DNA of 64,000 nt from Microbacterium ginsengiterrae (lineage in GTDB: Bacteria > Actinomycetota > Actinomycetes > Actinomycetales > Microbacteriaceae), in assembly GCF_014205075.1 (NCBI RefSeq), contig NZ_JACHMU010000001.1, positions 2,666,001-2,730,000 on the forward strand, written 5' to 3'. The stretch's first letter is position 1. Each line of letters begins with the position of its first letter. Both the position numbers and the translations under genes were made by a program. Below the pieces are notes generated by a model, which saw only the letters and a program-made list of their open reading frames with translations, searched no databases and was not told the origin of the DNA. Of this stretch, positions 1 through 9,251 are shown in pieces.

Positions 1-2
1 CC

Positions 3-869
3 GCCACCAGCGGGCTCGAGGACCTCGCGAACGTGTCGGGTGCGGTCGGCGATGAGCCGGACGTCGAGCTCTTCACGCCTGTCGGGGCGGGGGAGAGCGC
101 GTTCGGTGACGTCGTGGTCGGTGACGGCCGTGCCCTCACCAGCCCGAACCAGAGCGCCGTGTTCGAGTTCTCGCTGTTCTCCGGCAAGACCGGTGAGCCG
201 GTCGGTGGCACGGCGTACGACGAGGACCGTGCGCAGCTGGGCAGCGTCGAGTACTGGGCGCAGACCGTGCCGGTGTTCGGCGAGGCGCTGAAGTGCGCGA
301 CGGAAGGCTCCCGGGTGATGATCCTCGTCTCGCCGGAGGACTTCGGCGCCCAGAACCTCTCCGGGTTCGGCCTCGACGCGGACGAGCCGGTCGTCGCACT
401 GTTCGACGTCGTCGACGTGTTCCCGACGAAGGCCGAAGGTGCCCTGCAGTTCAACGACGCCGCGGGGATGCCCACTGTGGTCCGCGCACCCGACGGCCGC
501 CCCGGGATCATCGTGCCGGACAAGGCTGCGCCCACTGAGCTCGAGGTGCAGACCCTCATCAAGGGCGACGGCGCGACGGTCTCCGAGGACGACACCGTGC
601 TGGTCAACTACACCGGTGTGACCTGGGCGGACCGCACCGTCTTCGACTCGTCGTGGGATCGCGGCGCCGCGACCTTCGACATGTCCAACCTCATCCCCGG
701 TTTCACGCAGGGGCTCGCGGGTCAGACCGTCGGCTCCCAGGTGCTCATCGTCGTACCGCCCGAGCTCGGATACGGCGAGCAGGGCAGCGGTGCCGTCCCG
801 GCGAACGCGACTCTCGTGTTCGTCGTGGACATCCTCGGCATCGATCCTCCGGTCTCAGCGCGGCAGTGA
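3..869 (+). CDS. FKBP-type peptidyl-prolyl cis-trans isomerase, 5' end outside window
   Basis: The reading frame is open to the left edge of the window, so the N-terminus is missing; a GTG at 33 is probably internal. The last 90 or so residues are a typical FKBP domain, with VNYTG near its start, an F-D-S-S segment, PGFTQGL, and a PPELGYG loop followed by the hydrophobic final strand. The preceding 130 residues look like a second, degenerate FKBP repeat (A-V-F-E-F-S-L-F, then V-P-V-F-G-E-A-L). Such tandem proteins in actinobacteria are often lipoproteins that help proline isomerisation outside the membrane, but the signal sequence cannot be seen here. The stop overlaps the next start as TGATG, suggesting coupling to pafB. 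Confidence 0.85.
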   Translation, partial: ATSGLEDLANVSGAVGDEPDVELFTPVGAGESAFGDVVVGDGRALTSPNQSAVFEFSLFSGKTGEPVGGTAYDEDRAQLGSVEYWAQTVPVFGEALKCATEGSRVMILVSPEDFGAQNLSGFGLDADEPVVALFDVVDVFPTKAEGALQFNDAAGMPTVVRAPDGRPGIIVPDKAAPTELEVQTLIKGDGATVSEDDTVLVNYTGVTWADRTVFDSSWDRGAATFDMSNLIPGFTQGLAGQTVGSQVLIVVPPELGYGEQGSGAVPANATLVFVVDILGIDPPVSARQ

Positions 870-1867
870 TGGCCGCCCGCATCCCACCGGAAGAGCGTCA
901 GACGAATCTCGTCGTGGCGCTCATGGCCACGGAGATCGGGCTCACCAAGCAGCAGATCCTCGACAGTGTCTCCGGTTACCGTCAGCGCGCGCAGACGGGC
1001 GCACGAGCCGATGCGCTCGAGAAGATGTTCGAACGCGACAAGGACGAGCTGCGTTCGCTGGGTGTGCCCATCGAGACGATCGGCGACTCGAGCGATCCCA
1101 ACGACCTTCGAGAGGCCCGCTACCGGATCCCGAAGGCCGAGTACGACCTCCCGGCCGACATCTCCTTCAGCCCAGCCGAACTCGCCGTCCTGCAGCTCGC
1201 GGGCAGCGTCTGGAGCGCAGAATCGGCCTCCGCGGATGCGCAGGCCGGCGTCCGCAAGATCCGTGCGCTGGGCATCGACGGTGATGAGCCGATCATCGGG
1301 TTCGCCCCGCGGATCACCACCAGGGAGAGCAGCTTCGCTCCGTTGCAGAGCGCGATCGAGGACTGCCGGGTGGTCACGTTCGACTACCTCAAGCCGGGGG
1401 AGGAGGCTCCGCGTCGTCGGACGGTCGAACCTCTCGCTCTGCTCGACTTCGAGGCGCGTTGGCACGTCTACGGCATCGACCTCGACGCCCAGGACGAGCG
1501 CACCTTCCTGCTCAGCCGCATCGTCGGCGATGTGACCGTCACGCGCCGCGGGTTCGACCCCGGTCTGCGGGAGGGTGCGGGCGACCGGGCACTGGCCGGT
1601 CTGCAGGACGTCGCCGCGCGGAACTCTGCTCTGGTGGAGATCACGCCGGGGACCGAAGCCGCGCTCCGACTCGGGCGCCGCGCGACACCGGAGGTGCAGG
1701 GTTTCCGCGTGCCGTTCGTGGACCTGCACATCTTCGCCGATGAACTCGCCTCATACGGGCCGGAGGTGCGCGTGGTCGAGCCGACCACGCTGCGGGATGC
1801 GGTGATCTCGCGTCTGCGCGCGATAGTGGCGGCCCATGAGGCCGCTCCCTCCGAGGGAGGGGCATGA
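869..1867 (+). CDS. pafB: PafB, WYL-domain transcriptional regulator
   Basis: The 332-residue product has an N-terminal helix-turn-helix region (residues about 10-60, with L-T-K-Q-Q-I and S-V-S-G-Y typical of PafB) and a WYL domain from about residue 165, containing V-T-F-D-Y-L and a W-H-V-Y-G strand. In mycobacteria PafB and PafC act together to activate the RecA/LexA-independent DNA damage response. I place the start at ATG 869, overlapping the upstream stop, because upstream in-frame starts lie deep within the FKBP gene and the protein family begins here. pafC follows with an ATGA overlap, consistent with equal production of two partners. Confidence 0.92.
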   Translation: MAARIPPEERQTNLVVALMATEIGLTKQQILDSVSGYRQRAQTGARADALEKMFERDKDELRSLGVPIETIGDSSDPNDLREARYRIPKAEYDLPADISFSPAELAVLQLAGSVWSAESASADAQAGVRKIRALGIDGDEPIIGFAPRITTRESSFAPLQSAIEDCRVVTFDYLKPGEEAPRRRTVEPLALLDFEARWHVYGIDLDAQDERTFLLSRIVGDVTVTRRGFDPGLREGAGDRALAGLQDVAARNSALVEITPGTEAALRLGRRATPEVQGFRVPFVDLHIFADELASYGPEVRVVEPTTLRDAVISRLRAIVAAHEAAPSEGGA

Positions 1868-2838
1868 TGGCCGACAAGCCCAAGCCGCTGCTCGCGGTCG
1901 ACCGCGTCCGGGCGTACCTCACCCTCGTGCCCTACCTGCTCGAGCGCGGCCAGGTGTCGCTCGAGGAGGCGGCGCGCGAATTCGACGTCTCAACGAGCGA
2001 GATGCGCGGCATGATCGAGAAGCTCACCGTGATCGGGCTCCCCGGCGACAGCGGGTACTGGCAGCAGCCGCACGAGCTCTTCGACATCAACTGGGACCTG
2101 CTCGATGAAGAGGACGTCATCGAGATCACCAACGACGTCGGCCTCCGCCGCGTGCCCCGCTTCACCGCGCGCGAGGCCGCCGCGCTGCTCGCGGGACTGC
2201 AGATGGTCGCGGCGGTGCCCGCAGTGTCCGACTCCGGACTCGTCGCCGGTCTCCTCGCCAAGCTCTCCAGAGCCGCTGCGGATGCACCGGCGGACGTCGT
2301 GATCGCGCCGAGCGCGGTGGACGAGGTGCGCGAGGCCGTGGCGGCGGCGCTGCGCGCCCGCGTCGCGGTGTCGTTCCGCTACCAGGCGCCGGATGCCGCA
2401 CCGACCACAAGGACCGTCGACCCCGTGCAGGTCCTCATCACGAATGGTCAGTGGTACCTGCAGGGCTGGTGCCACATGCGACGCGCGATCCGCACGTTCC
2501 ACCTGGACAGGGTCAGCGAACCCACCCTCACCGACATTCCCATCACGCATGCGGATGTCCCGGTGCCGGAGGGGTTCGGAACAGGTGAGGTGGACTCGCA
2601 GGTCACGGTCCGGGTGCCGAGGCGTCTGGTGCCGTTGCTGGGCGACTACGCCCGGTCCGACAACGTCCGCGCCGACGGAGAAGATGCCGTCGTCACCATC
2701 CGCCTGTCGGACCCGCGGGCGATCAAGCGCGTCGCCGGTCGCTTCGGGGGGTCCCTGAAGGTGTGCGAACCGGAGGCCGCGCGGACTGCGACCCGTGACT
2801 GGGCCGCTGAGGGACTCGCACTCTACGCACACCCGTGA
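1864..2838 (+). CDS. pafC: PafC, WYL-domain transcriptional regulator
   Basis: This 324-residue partner of PafB has an N-terminal winged-helix segment (V-S-L-E-E-A-A-R-E-F-D-V-S) and a WYL domain around residues 165-220 (V-S-F-R-Y-Q, then W-Y-L-Q-G-W). PafB and PafC are known to work as one damage-response activator in mycobacteria. The start at 1864 overlaps the pafB stop; a second ATG directly after it (1867) is an equally possible start. A purine-rich stretch just upstream (about 1853-1862) can serve as ribosome binding site. The pafBC-tatA-tatC order is a familiar actinobacterial arrangement. Confidence 0.92.
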   Translation: MMADKPKPLLAVDRVRAYLTLVPYLLERGQVSLEEAAREFDVSTSEMRGMIEKLTVIGLPGDSGYWQQPHELFDINWDLLDEEDVIEITNDVGLRRVPRFTAREAAALLAGLQMVAAVPAVSDSGLVAGLLAKLSRAAADAPADVVIAPSAVDEVREAVAAALRARVAVSFRYQAPDAAPTTRTVDPVQVLITNGQWYLQGWCHMRRAIRTFHLDRVSEPTLTDIPITHADVPVPEGFGTGEVDSQVTVRVPRRLVPLLGDYARSDNVRADGEDAVVTIRLSDPRAIKRVAGRFGGSLKVCEPEAARTATRDWAAEGLALYAHP

Positions 2839-2853
2839 CATGGATTCCGCAGG

Positions 2854-2859
2854 TAGACT
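2854..2859 (+). promoter_or_regulatory. -10-like element before tatA
   Basis: TAGACT fits the actinobacterial TAnnnT -10 pattern and lies 30 bases before the tatA start, with a strong GGGAGG ribosome binding site between. No convincing -35 is visible, so this is a tentative internal promoter in the 51-base pafC-tatA gap. Confidence 0.4.
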
Positions 2860-2889
2860 GCACGAAGACTTCGAACCCGGGAGGGAACC

Positions 2890-3147
2890 ATGGCTGGATT
2901 GACCGGTTGGCACCTGCTCGTCCTCGTCCTCGTCATCCTGCTTCTGTTCGGCGCGGCGAAGCTTCCGGCGCTGGCGAAGAGCATGGGACAGTCCGCGCGC
3001 GTCTTCAAGGGTGAGATGAAGGCGATGAAGGAAGAGGATGCCGCGACGCAGCAGAACGTCGCCGACGCACCCGTGGTGTCGACCACCTCTGAGAACAGCG
3101 CACCGCCGCGTAATGACGGCGGCAACAGCGGCACCCCGACGACCTGA
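2890..3147 (+). CDS. tatA: TatA, twin-arginine translocase subunit
   Basis: The 85-residue protein has one N-terminal transmembrane helix (about residues 7-21), the conserved F-G turn with A-K-L-P-A-L-A, an amphipathic helix to about residue 45, and a polar low-complexity tail. TatA oligomers form the passage through which TatC-bound folded proteins cross the cytoplasmic membrane. A strong GGGAGG ribosome binding site precedes the ATG. tatC follows after five bases. No tatB is present in the window; in actinobacteria it is usually encoded elsewhere. Confidence 0.95.
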   Translation: MAGLTGWHLLVLVLVILLLFGAAKLPALAKSMGQSARVFKGEMKAMKEEDAATQQNVADAPVVSTTSENSAPPRNDGGNSGTPTT

Positions 3148-3152
3148 CGACG

Positions 3153-3971
3153 GTGACCGCGATCGACAAGAAGTCGGCCGCGGGTGACAAGCCACGCAAC
3201 GAGCGCCGGATGTCCCTCGGCGCTCACCTCGTGGAGTTGCGCCGGCGGCTGATGATCTCCGCGGCGGCGCTCGTCGTCGCCATGATCGTGGCGTTCTTCG
3301 TCACGGACCCGATCATCGCCTTCATCACGGCGCCCATCGACCGGATCGCCGCGGAGCATCCTGAGGTCGTCGTCGGGCTGACCTTCTCCTCTGTGACGTC
3401 GCCCTTCGACCTCCGGATGAGGATGGCGTTCTCGATCGGCATCTTCCTCGCGGCGCCGATCTGGCTGTGGCAGATCTGGGCATTCATCATGCCGGGGCTG
3501 ACGCGCAAGGAGATCAAGTACACCGTCGGTTTCGTCGCGGCGGCGATCCCGCTGTTCTTCGCGGGTTGCTACGTCGGCTCTCTTGTCGTCCCACACGTCA
3601 TCGAGCTCATGGCCACCTTCACCCCGGAGGGTGCCAACAACCTCTATGAGGGGAAGCTCTACTACGACTTCACGCTGAAGCTCATGCTCGTCGTCGGCAT
3701 CTCGTTCGTCCTGCCGGTCTTTCTCGTCGCGCTCAATGTCGCCGGCGTGATGACGGGAAAGGCGATCATCAAGGGCTGGCGGGTCGCCGTCCTCATCGCC
3801 ACCGTCTTCGCGGCGCTGGCGACTCCCGCCGCCGACGTGGTGAGCATGCTCCTGCTGGCGGGCATCCTCGTGGTGCTGTTCTTCGCTGCCGCAGGTCTGT
3901 CGCTCCTCTTCGACCGACGCAAGAACAAGCGGTTGAAGGCCGAGGGACTGCTCCCGGACGCTCCCGCATGA
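3153..3971 (+). CDS. tatC: TatC, twin-arginine translocase receptor subunit
   Basis: The 272-residue protein shows the six-helix TatC layout and the N-terminal signature M-S-L-x-x-H-L-x-E-L-R-R-R. The conserved cytoplasmic F-x-x-P-G-L-T-x-x-E motif is recognisable as F-I-M-P-G-L-T-R-K-E. TatC recognises the twin-arginine signal peptide and nucleates the translocase. Translation starts at GTG 3153, five bases after tatA. The stop overlaps the helicase start as ATGA, so the helicase is co-translated with the export genes, although no functional link is known. Confidence 0.95.
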   Translation: MTAIDKKSAAGDKPRNERRMSLGAHLVELRRRLMISAAALVVAMIVAFFVTDPIIAFITAPIDRIAAEHPEVVVGLTFSSVTSPFDLRMRMAFSIGIFLAAPIWLWQIWAFIMPGLTRKEIKYTVGFVAAAIPLFFAGCYVGSLVVPHVIELMATFTPEGANNLYEGKLYYDFTLKLMLVVGISFVLPVFLVALNVAGVMTGKAIIKGWRVAVLIATVFAALATPAADVVSMLLLAGILVVLFFAAAGLSLLFDRRKNKRLKAEGLLPDAPA

Positions 3972-6442
3972 CCTCCCCGGCTGAGCGGTACGCCGCCGCA
4001 CGCGACGCCGCGGCGCACCCCGAGACCGTCGCGTTCGCCGCGGCACAGCGCTTCGATCTCGACCCGTTCCAGGTCGAGGGCTGCCACGCGCTCGAGCAGG
4101 GGCGCAGCGTGCTCGTGGCGGCGCCCACCGGCGCGGGAAAGACGATCGTCGGCGAGTTCGCGATCCATCTCGCGATGCGGACGCCGTCGGACAAGGCGTT
4201 CTACACGACGCCGATGAAGGCGCTGTCGAACCAGAAGTTCCGTGAGCTCGTCGAGGTGTACGGCGCCGAGAACGTCGGTCTGCTGACGGGCGACACGAAC
4301 ATCAACGGGAACGCGCGGATCGTCGTGATGACGACCGAGGTCCTGCGCAACATGATCTATGCCGACTCCCCGGCGCTCCGCGACCTCCGCTTCGTCGTCA
4401 TGGACGAGGTGCACTACCTCGCGGACCGTTTCCGCGGGGCCGTGTGGGAGGAGGTCATCATCCACCTCCCGTCGTCCGTTCGTCTGGTCTCGCTGAGTGC
4501 GACGGTGTCCAATGCGGAGGAGTTCGGCGACTGGCTCGACACGGTGCGCGGTGACACCGAGGTGATCGTCTCCGAGATCCGCCCCGTCCCGCTCGAACAG
4601 CACGTGCTCGTGCGCGACGATCTTCTTCCGCTCTTCGACGATCGGGCGGGTGTCGCCACGGCGACGGTCAACCAGGAGCTCATGCGGATCCGTTCCTTCA
4701 CCGGTTCCCGCTACGACGGCAATCGCCAGGCGCAGTCGTACCGCAGCAACCGGCACGCGGGGCGCCAGGGTCCCCGTCCGCCCCGCGGCGGACGCCGACC
4801 CGTGCGCTCGGCGAACGCGCAGCGCATCGAGCGGATGGATCGGCCCGATGTCGTCCAGCTCCTCGAGCGCACGAACCTTCTGCCGGCCATCTTCTTCATC
4901 TTCAGCCGCGTGGGGTGCGACGCCGCGGTGCAGCAGGTGCGCCGCTCCGGCATCCGTCTGACGACGCCGGAGGAACGTCGTGAGATCCGCGCCTTCGTCG
5001 ATGAGAGCACCCGCACGCTGCAGGACGAGGACCTCGGTGTCCTCGGCTTCTTCGAATGGGTCGACAACCTCGAGCGCGGCGTCGCCTCCCACCACGCCGG
5101 CCTGCTCCCGGCGTTCAAGGAGGTCGTCGAGGAACTCTTCCGCCGCAAGCTCGTCAAGGTCGTCTTCGCGACGGAGACCCTCGCACTCGGCATCAACATG
5201 CCGGCCCGAACGGTCGTGCTCGAGAAGATGGAGAAGTTCAACGGCGAGGCCCGAGTGGCGATCACGTCGGGGGAGTACACCCAGCTGACCGGTCGCGCGG
5301 GCCGCCGCGGCATCGATGTCGAAGGTCATGCCGTGGTGCAGTGGACCGAAGGCATGGACCCGCAGGCGGTCGCTGCGCTCGCGTCACGGCGCACGTACCC
5401 GCTGAACTCCAGCTTCCGCCCGACCTACAACATGGCGGTGAACCTCATCGACCTGTTCGGACGTCCCAGGGCGAGGGAGATCCTGGAGTCGTCCTTCGCG
5501 CAGTTCCAGGCCGACCGCGCGGTCGTCGGACTGGCCAGGCAGGTCCGCGAGGCTGAGGAATCGCTGGACGGATACCGGACGGCGATGCAGTGCGACCACG
5601 GAGACTTCCTCGAATACGCCGGCATCCGCCGCGAGCTCAGCGACCTCGAGAAGAAGAACCGGCAGGACGCACACGCCCCGCGCGCCGCGCGCGACAAGCG
5701 TCTCAAGCGGATCCAGGGTCTGCGCACCCGTATGCAGCGACACGGCTGCCACGGATGCCCGGATCGTGAGGCGCATGCACGCTGGGCGGAGCGCTACTGG
5801 AAGCTGAAGAGGCAGACCGACCGCACCCGCAAGCAGATCGCGACGCGCACCGGCACCGTGGCGCGCGTGTTCGACCGCGTCGTGGACGTCCTGACGACCC
5901 TGGATTACGTCACGGGGGAGGGGGATGACACCGCCCTGACGGATGCCGGGCGCACGATGCGCCGCATCTACGGCGAGCGGGACCTGCTGGTGGCCGAGTC
6001 GCTGCGCCAGGGACTGTGGGAAGGGCTGGACGCTCCTTCGCTCGCCGCCATGGCGTGCTGCCTGGTCTACGAACCGCGCAGGGACGAGGCCAACTCCGGG
6101 GAGCGCGGTCTTCCGCGCGGCCGGTTCCGGACCGCGTACGAGAAGACGACGACGCTGTGGTCAGAGCTCGACGACCTCGAGCAGGCCCACGACCTCCCCG
6201 GCTCCGAGCCACTGGCGGCCGGTCTCGCCGGCGCGATGCACGCGTGGGCACGCGGCGGTCAGCTCGACCGCGTGCTCGTCGACGCCGACATGGCCGCCGG
6301 CGACTTCGTCCGCTGGGCGAAGCAGACGATCGATCTGCTCGACCAGCTCTCGATCGTCGCAGAGGATCTCACGCTCGCCCGTACCGCGCGTCAGGCCCTC
6401 GATGGCGTGCGCCGCGGCATCGTCGCGTACTCGACGATGTGA
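3968..6442 (+). CDS. Ski2-like superfamily 2 RNA helicase (HelY type)
   Basis: The 824-residue protein has Walker A APTGAGKT at residues 52-59, a DEVH box at 146-149, SLSATVSN as motif III, the Q-L-T-G-R-A-G-R-R-G motif VI, and a C-terminal helical region typical of DSHCT domains. A cysteine-containing charged insertion in the middle (C-H-G-C-P) resembles the rRNA-processing arch of Mtr4/Ski2 relatives. Members unwind RNA during processing and decay; the actual substrate in actinobacteria is not well defined. The gene begins in an ATGA overlap with tatC and runs into lnt, part of a conserved actinobacterial cluster. Confidence 0.92.
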   Translation: MTSPAERYAAARDAAAHPETVAFAAAQRFDLDPFQVEGCHALEQGRSVLVAAPTGAGKTIVGEFAIHLAMRTPSDKAFYTTPMKALSNQKFRELVEVYGAENVGLLTGDTNINGNARIVVMTTEVLRNMIYADSPALRDLRFVVMDEVHYLADRFRGAVWEEVIIHLPSSVRLVSLSATVSNAEEFGDWLDTVRGDTEVIVSEIRPVPLEQHVLVRDDLLPLFDDRAGVATATVNQELMRIRSFTGSRYDGNRQAQSYRSNRHAGRQGPRPPRGGRRPVRSANAQRIERMDRPDVVQLLERTNLLPAIFFIFSRVGCDAAVQQVRRSGIRLTTPEERREIRAFVDESTRTLQDEDLGVLGFFEWVDNLERGVASHHAGLLPAFKEVVEELFRRKLVKVVFATETLALGINMPARTVVLEKMEKFNGEARVAITSGEYTQLTGRAGRRGIDVEGHAVVQWTEGMDPQAVAALASRRTYPLNSSFRPTYNMAVNLIDLFGRPRAREILESSFAQFQADRAVVGLARQVREAEESLDGYRTAMQCDHGDFLEYAGIRRELSDLEKKNRQDAHAPRAARDKRLKRIQGLRTRMQRHGCHGCPDREAHARWAERYWKLKRQTDRTRKQIATRTGTVARVFDRVVDVLTTLDYVTGEGDDTALTDAGRTMRRIYGERDLLVAESLRQGLWEGLDAPSLAAMACCLVYEPRRDEANSGERGLPRGRFRTAYEKTTTLWSELDDLEQAHDLPGSEPLAAGLAGAMHAWARGGQLDRVLVDADMAAGDFVRWAKQTIDLLDQLSIVAEDLTLARTARQALDGVRRGIVAYSTM

Positions 6443-6453
6443 GAGCGATCCGA

Positions 6454-7992
6454 ATGTCATCACCCTCCGCCGCGCCCGTACGACGTCCACGCGCCCTGCT
6501 CCCGCTCTGGCTCGCCGTGCCGGTGGCGGCTCTGGCCGGCTGGCTGATGGACCTCGCCTACCCGTCCGTCGGTGCCTGGATCCTCGCGTTCCTCGCCATC
6601 GCGCTCCTCCTTCTGTCGCTGATCGGGCGTCGCGCAGGCGGAGCAATCCTGGTCGGCTTCGTCTACGGGGCGGTCTTCTTCTTCCTCCTGGTCTCATGGA
6701 CATCCCGCTATCTCGGCGTTATCCCCTGGGCGGCTCTCGCGCTGCTGGAGGCCGCGCTGACCGCCGTCGCGGTCATCCTCATCACGTTGGCCTACCGCTG
6801 GCTCCCACGCGCCTTCCCCGGCGTCGCAGGGCGACTCCTGGTGCTACCGGCGGTCGTCGCCGCCCTGTGGGTAGGCAGGGAGCTCTTCCTCGGTTCCTGG
6901 CCGTACACCGGATTCCCCTGGGCGCGCCTCGGCATGACCCAGTCGGAGAGCCCGCTCGCCGCATTGTCCTCCTGGCTCGGCGTCAGCGGTGTGAGCTTCG
7001 TCATGGTCCTCGCCGTGGCGATGATCATCGAGGTCGTCCGTCTGCGCGCGTGGCAGCGTCCGGTGCGCCTCATCGCGCCGGTGGTCGTGGTGATCGTCCT
7101 GTTCGTGACCCCCGCCTTTCCGACGGTGGACGCGGGGACGATGCGTATCGGAGCCGTGCAGGGCGACGGGCCGACCGGATACTTCGACGAGCGGGAGCCG
7201 TACTCCGTGATCGGCGCGCAGACCGAAGCCACCGAACCGCTGTACGGCGAGGAGATGGATCTGCTGGTCTGGCCGGAGGGCGGGCTCGATCACGACCCGT
7301 TCCAGGATGCGAACCTGGCGCGTCGCATGACGCTCGTCAGCAATCGCGCCGGTGCGCCCCTGCTCGCCAACGCCGCGACGGCGCGCGGGGACGAGTACTT
7401 CAACACCTCGATGCTCTGGATGCCCGACGGCACGGCCGATCAGACCCACGACAAGCGCTATCCGGTGCCGTTCGGCGAATACGTCCCCGATCGCGACTTC
7501 TATTACGCGATCGTGCCCGATCTGATCGGTCTGATCGGCCGGGAGTACACGCACGGCACGAACCCGCCGATCGTCGAGGTCGACGATGTCCGCGTGGGGC
7601 TCGCGATCTGCTTCGACGTGATCTACGACGACGTCATCGACGAGGGCGTCCGCGGTGGGGCGGAGGTCCTCGTGTTCCAGACGAACAACGCCGACTTCCG
7701 TGGAACGGACGAGAACCAGCAGCAGCTGGCCTTCGCCCGCATGCGAGCCGTCGAGACCGGTCGCAGCGTGGTGAACATCTCCACGGTGGGGGCGAGCCAG
7801 ATGATCGCGCCGGACGGCTCGACGATCGCTTCCCTGGACGCGGACGAGGCCGGAGCCATGCTCGAGACGGTCGAGCTTCGCTCCGGCCTCACGTCCGGTG
7901 TCATCCTCGGCCCCTGGCTGCAGCAGGTGCTGCTGTGGGGCGGACTGGGCGCGCTCCTGGTCGGGTGGTGGCGCGCCCGGAGAACGGGTTAG
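6454..7992 (+). CDS. lnt: Apolipoprotein N-acyltransferase
   Basis: The 512-residue protein has a block of about six to seven transmembrane helices in the first 220 residues, then a nitrilase-fold catalytic domain. The family's Glu-Lys-Cys triad is visible: E275 in WPEGG, K334 in D-K-R-Y-P-V-P-F-G-E, and C386 in A-I-C-F-D. Lnt adds the third acyl chain to the N-terminal cysteine of lipoproteins. I chose ATG 6454 because of a weak GAGAG upstream; GTG 6439, overlapping the helicase stop as GTGA, would add five residues. The TAG stop interlocks with the stop of rbpA on the other strand. Confidence 0.93.
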   Translation: MSSPSAAPVRRPRALLPLWLAVPVAALAGWLMDLAYPSVGAWILAFLAIALLLLSLIGRRAGGAILVGFVYGAVFFFLLVSWTSRYLGVIPWAALALLEAALTAVAVILITLAYRWLPRAFPGVAGRLLVLPAVVAALWVGRELFLGSWPYTGFPWARLGMTQSESPLAALSSWLGVSGVSFVMVLAVAMIIEVVRLRAWQRPVRLIAPVVVVIVLFVTPAFPTVDAGTMRIGAVQGDGPTGYFDEREPYSVIGAQTEATEPLYGEEMDLLVWPEGGLDHDPFQDANLARRMTLVSNRAGAPLLANAATARGDEYFNTSMLWMPDGTADQTHDKRYPVPFGEYVPDRDFYYAIVPDLIGLIGREYTHGTNPPIVEVDDVRVGLAICFDVIYDDVIDEGVRGGAEVLVFQTNNADFRGTDENQQQLAFARMRAVETGRSVVNISTVGASQMIAPDGSTIASLDADEAGAMLETVELRSGLTSGVILGPWLQQVLLWGGLGALLVGWWRARRTG

Positions 7993-8369
7993 GCGATCTT
8001 CTCGCGGGTGGGGTCCTCGCCGGCACCGCGGCGGGCACGGATGAAGGCGAGGCGCTCCTCGAGGAGCTCCTCGAGCTCGGCGCGCGTGCGACGCTCGAGC
8101 AACATGTCCCAGTGGGTGCGCGCGGTCTTCTCGTCCGCGGCATCCGGCGTGATGGTCTTGCCGTCGACGCTCAGGACAGCCTCGGCGCCGCAGGAGCGGC
8201 ACTCCCAGGTCTGCGGGGGCTCTGCGTCAGCGGCGAACATCAGCGACGTCGTGCTGCCGCACGTGTCGCACTTGTAGGTGGTCTCGCGGCGCTCCATGAA
8301 AACGACGCCCTCTTCGCTCTGTAGGCTCTGGGCGCCGAGTCGGATGCCGCGCAGGCTGCGATCTGCCAT
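7989..8369 (-). CDS. rbpA: RNA polymerase-binding protein RbpA
   Basis: This 126-residue protein carries two zinc-ligand pairs, C34-D-T-C37 and C57-R-S-C60, in the arrangement of RbpA. It also has the characteristic N-terminal G-x-R-L-G segment, the basic linker and the charged C-terminal helix (W-D-M-L-L-E-R-R-T-x-x-E-L-E-x-L-L). RbpA binds RNA polymerase and the principal sigma factor and stabilises open complexes; it is restricted to Actinobacteria, which supports the taxonomic call. A GAGAGGA ribosome binding site precedes the ATG. Its stop codon overlaps that of lnt, so the two convergent genes share four bases. Confidence 0.95.
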   Translation of the reverse strand: MADRSLRGIRLGAQSLQSEEGVVFMERRETTYKCDTCGSTTSLMFAADAEPPQTWECRSCGAEAVLSVDGKTITPDAADEKTARTHWDMLLERRTRAELEELLEERLAFIRARRGAGEDPTREKIA

Positions 8370-8393
8370 TTTGTGGTCCTCTCGTCGCCCTCA

Positions 8394-8399
8394 GGTATA
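8394..8399 (-). promoter_or_regulatory. -10-like element of rbpA
   Basis: Read on the minus strand, TATACC lies about 25 bases before the rbpA start and upstream of its GAGAGGA ribosome binding site. A -35 element at normal spacing is not evident. Confidence 0.45.
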
Positions 8400-8443
8400 C
8401 CGCTCGCGCCTGTGCGCAGGCTCAATGCCCCCGGGTTCGCGGT

Positions 8444-8463
8444 GGGATTCACAGTCGAATCCC
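8444..8463 (-). terminator. Possible terminator after the glycerophosphodiesterase operon
   Basis: A perfect 7-base inverted repeat (GGGATTC/GAATCCC) with a six-base loop lies 18 bases past the stop of the minus-strand gene. There is no T-run, so termination is only suggested. Confidence 0.35.
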
Positions 8464-8480
8464 AGGGCCTCGTCTTCGGC

Positions 8481-9251
8481 TCAGGCGAGTGCCGCGAGAG
8501 CGACGTCGGCGTGGTCGGTGACGAGCCCGTCGACGCCGAGGTCGAGAAGTCGCCGCATGGCATCAGGGTCGTTGATCGTCCATACGTGGATCTCGGTGTC
8601 GTGCCGGTGCGCAGCTCGCAGCAGCGCCGGGGTGAGGACGCGCACCGCCCCGTAGCGCTCCGGGATCTGCAGGGCGTCGAGGTCCCGCAGCACGCGCCCG
8701 GGGGAGAGGCGCAGCGCGCTCAGCAGGCGCACCTGCACCATGCTCGCCTTGCCGGCGGACGTCGCGGGACGAAGGGAGGCGCCGGCCGCCATCGCCGCCT
8801 CCACCGCGCGTCTGCGGCGTCCCTCGGAGAAGCTCGTCAACAGCACACGGTGAGTGTGCGCGGCCACTGAGCGTCCGACCGGATCCACCGCGGCATCCGA
8901 CTTCACATCGATGTTGAACCGCGTGTCGGGGAATATCTCGAGCATCTCCGTGACCGTCAGCAGCCCGCCGTGCGGCGCGAGGATCTCGGCGAGTTCCATC
9001 GTGCGCACCTCGTCGACACGGCGTTCGTCGCCGGCGAGTCGTGCGAGGGTCTCGTCATGGAAGAGCACGACATCGCCGTCCGCGGTCACGCGACAATCGG
9101 TCTCGACGTACTCGGCACCGGCGGCGTGCGCGGCAGCGAACGCCGCCGCGGTGTTCTCCCAGACCGCCGGGCCGTCACCGCGCGTCGAGGTGAGACCGCG
9201 ATGGGCGAGGATCCGAGGATGCCGCGTGCGCGCGAAGTAGGGGTGCGTCAC
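8481..9251 (-). CDS. Glycerophosphodiester phosphodiesterase family protein
   Basis: The 256-residue protein has the GDPD signatures: H17-R-G, E32-N-T, E50-T-D and H65-D, which supply metal ligands and the general acid/base. The fold ends with I-H-V-W-T-I-N and G-V-D-G-L-V-T-D strands typical of the TIM-barrel family. These enzymes cleave glycerophosphodiesters to sn-glycerol 3-phosphate and an alcohol. No signal peptide is seen, so it should act in the cytoplasm. It starts at GTG, overlapping the upstream SPFH gene's stop as GTGA, and is the last gene of the nfeD-SPFH unit. Confidence 0.9.
   Translation of the reverse strand: MTHPYFARTRHPRILAHRGLTSTRGDGPAVWENTAAAFAAAHAAGAEYVETDCRVTADGDVVLFHDETLARLAGDERRVDEVRTMELAEILAPHGGLLTVTEMLEIFPDTRFNIDVKSDAAVDPVGRSVAAHTHRVLLTSFSEGRRRRAVEAAMAAGASLRPATSAGKASMVQVRLLSALRLSPGRVLRDLDALQIPERYGAVRVLTPALLRAAHRHDTEIHVWTINDPDAMRRLLDLGVDGLVTDHADVALAALA

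Noticed and set aside
3662..5329. Minus-strand 555-codon frame opposite tatC and the helicase
   Set aside because: Its composition is that of an antisense shadow of GC-rich genes and it has no recognisable domain or start signal.
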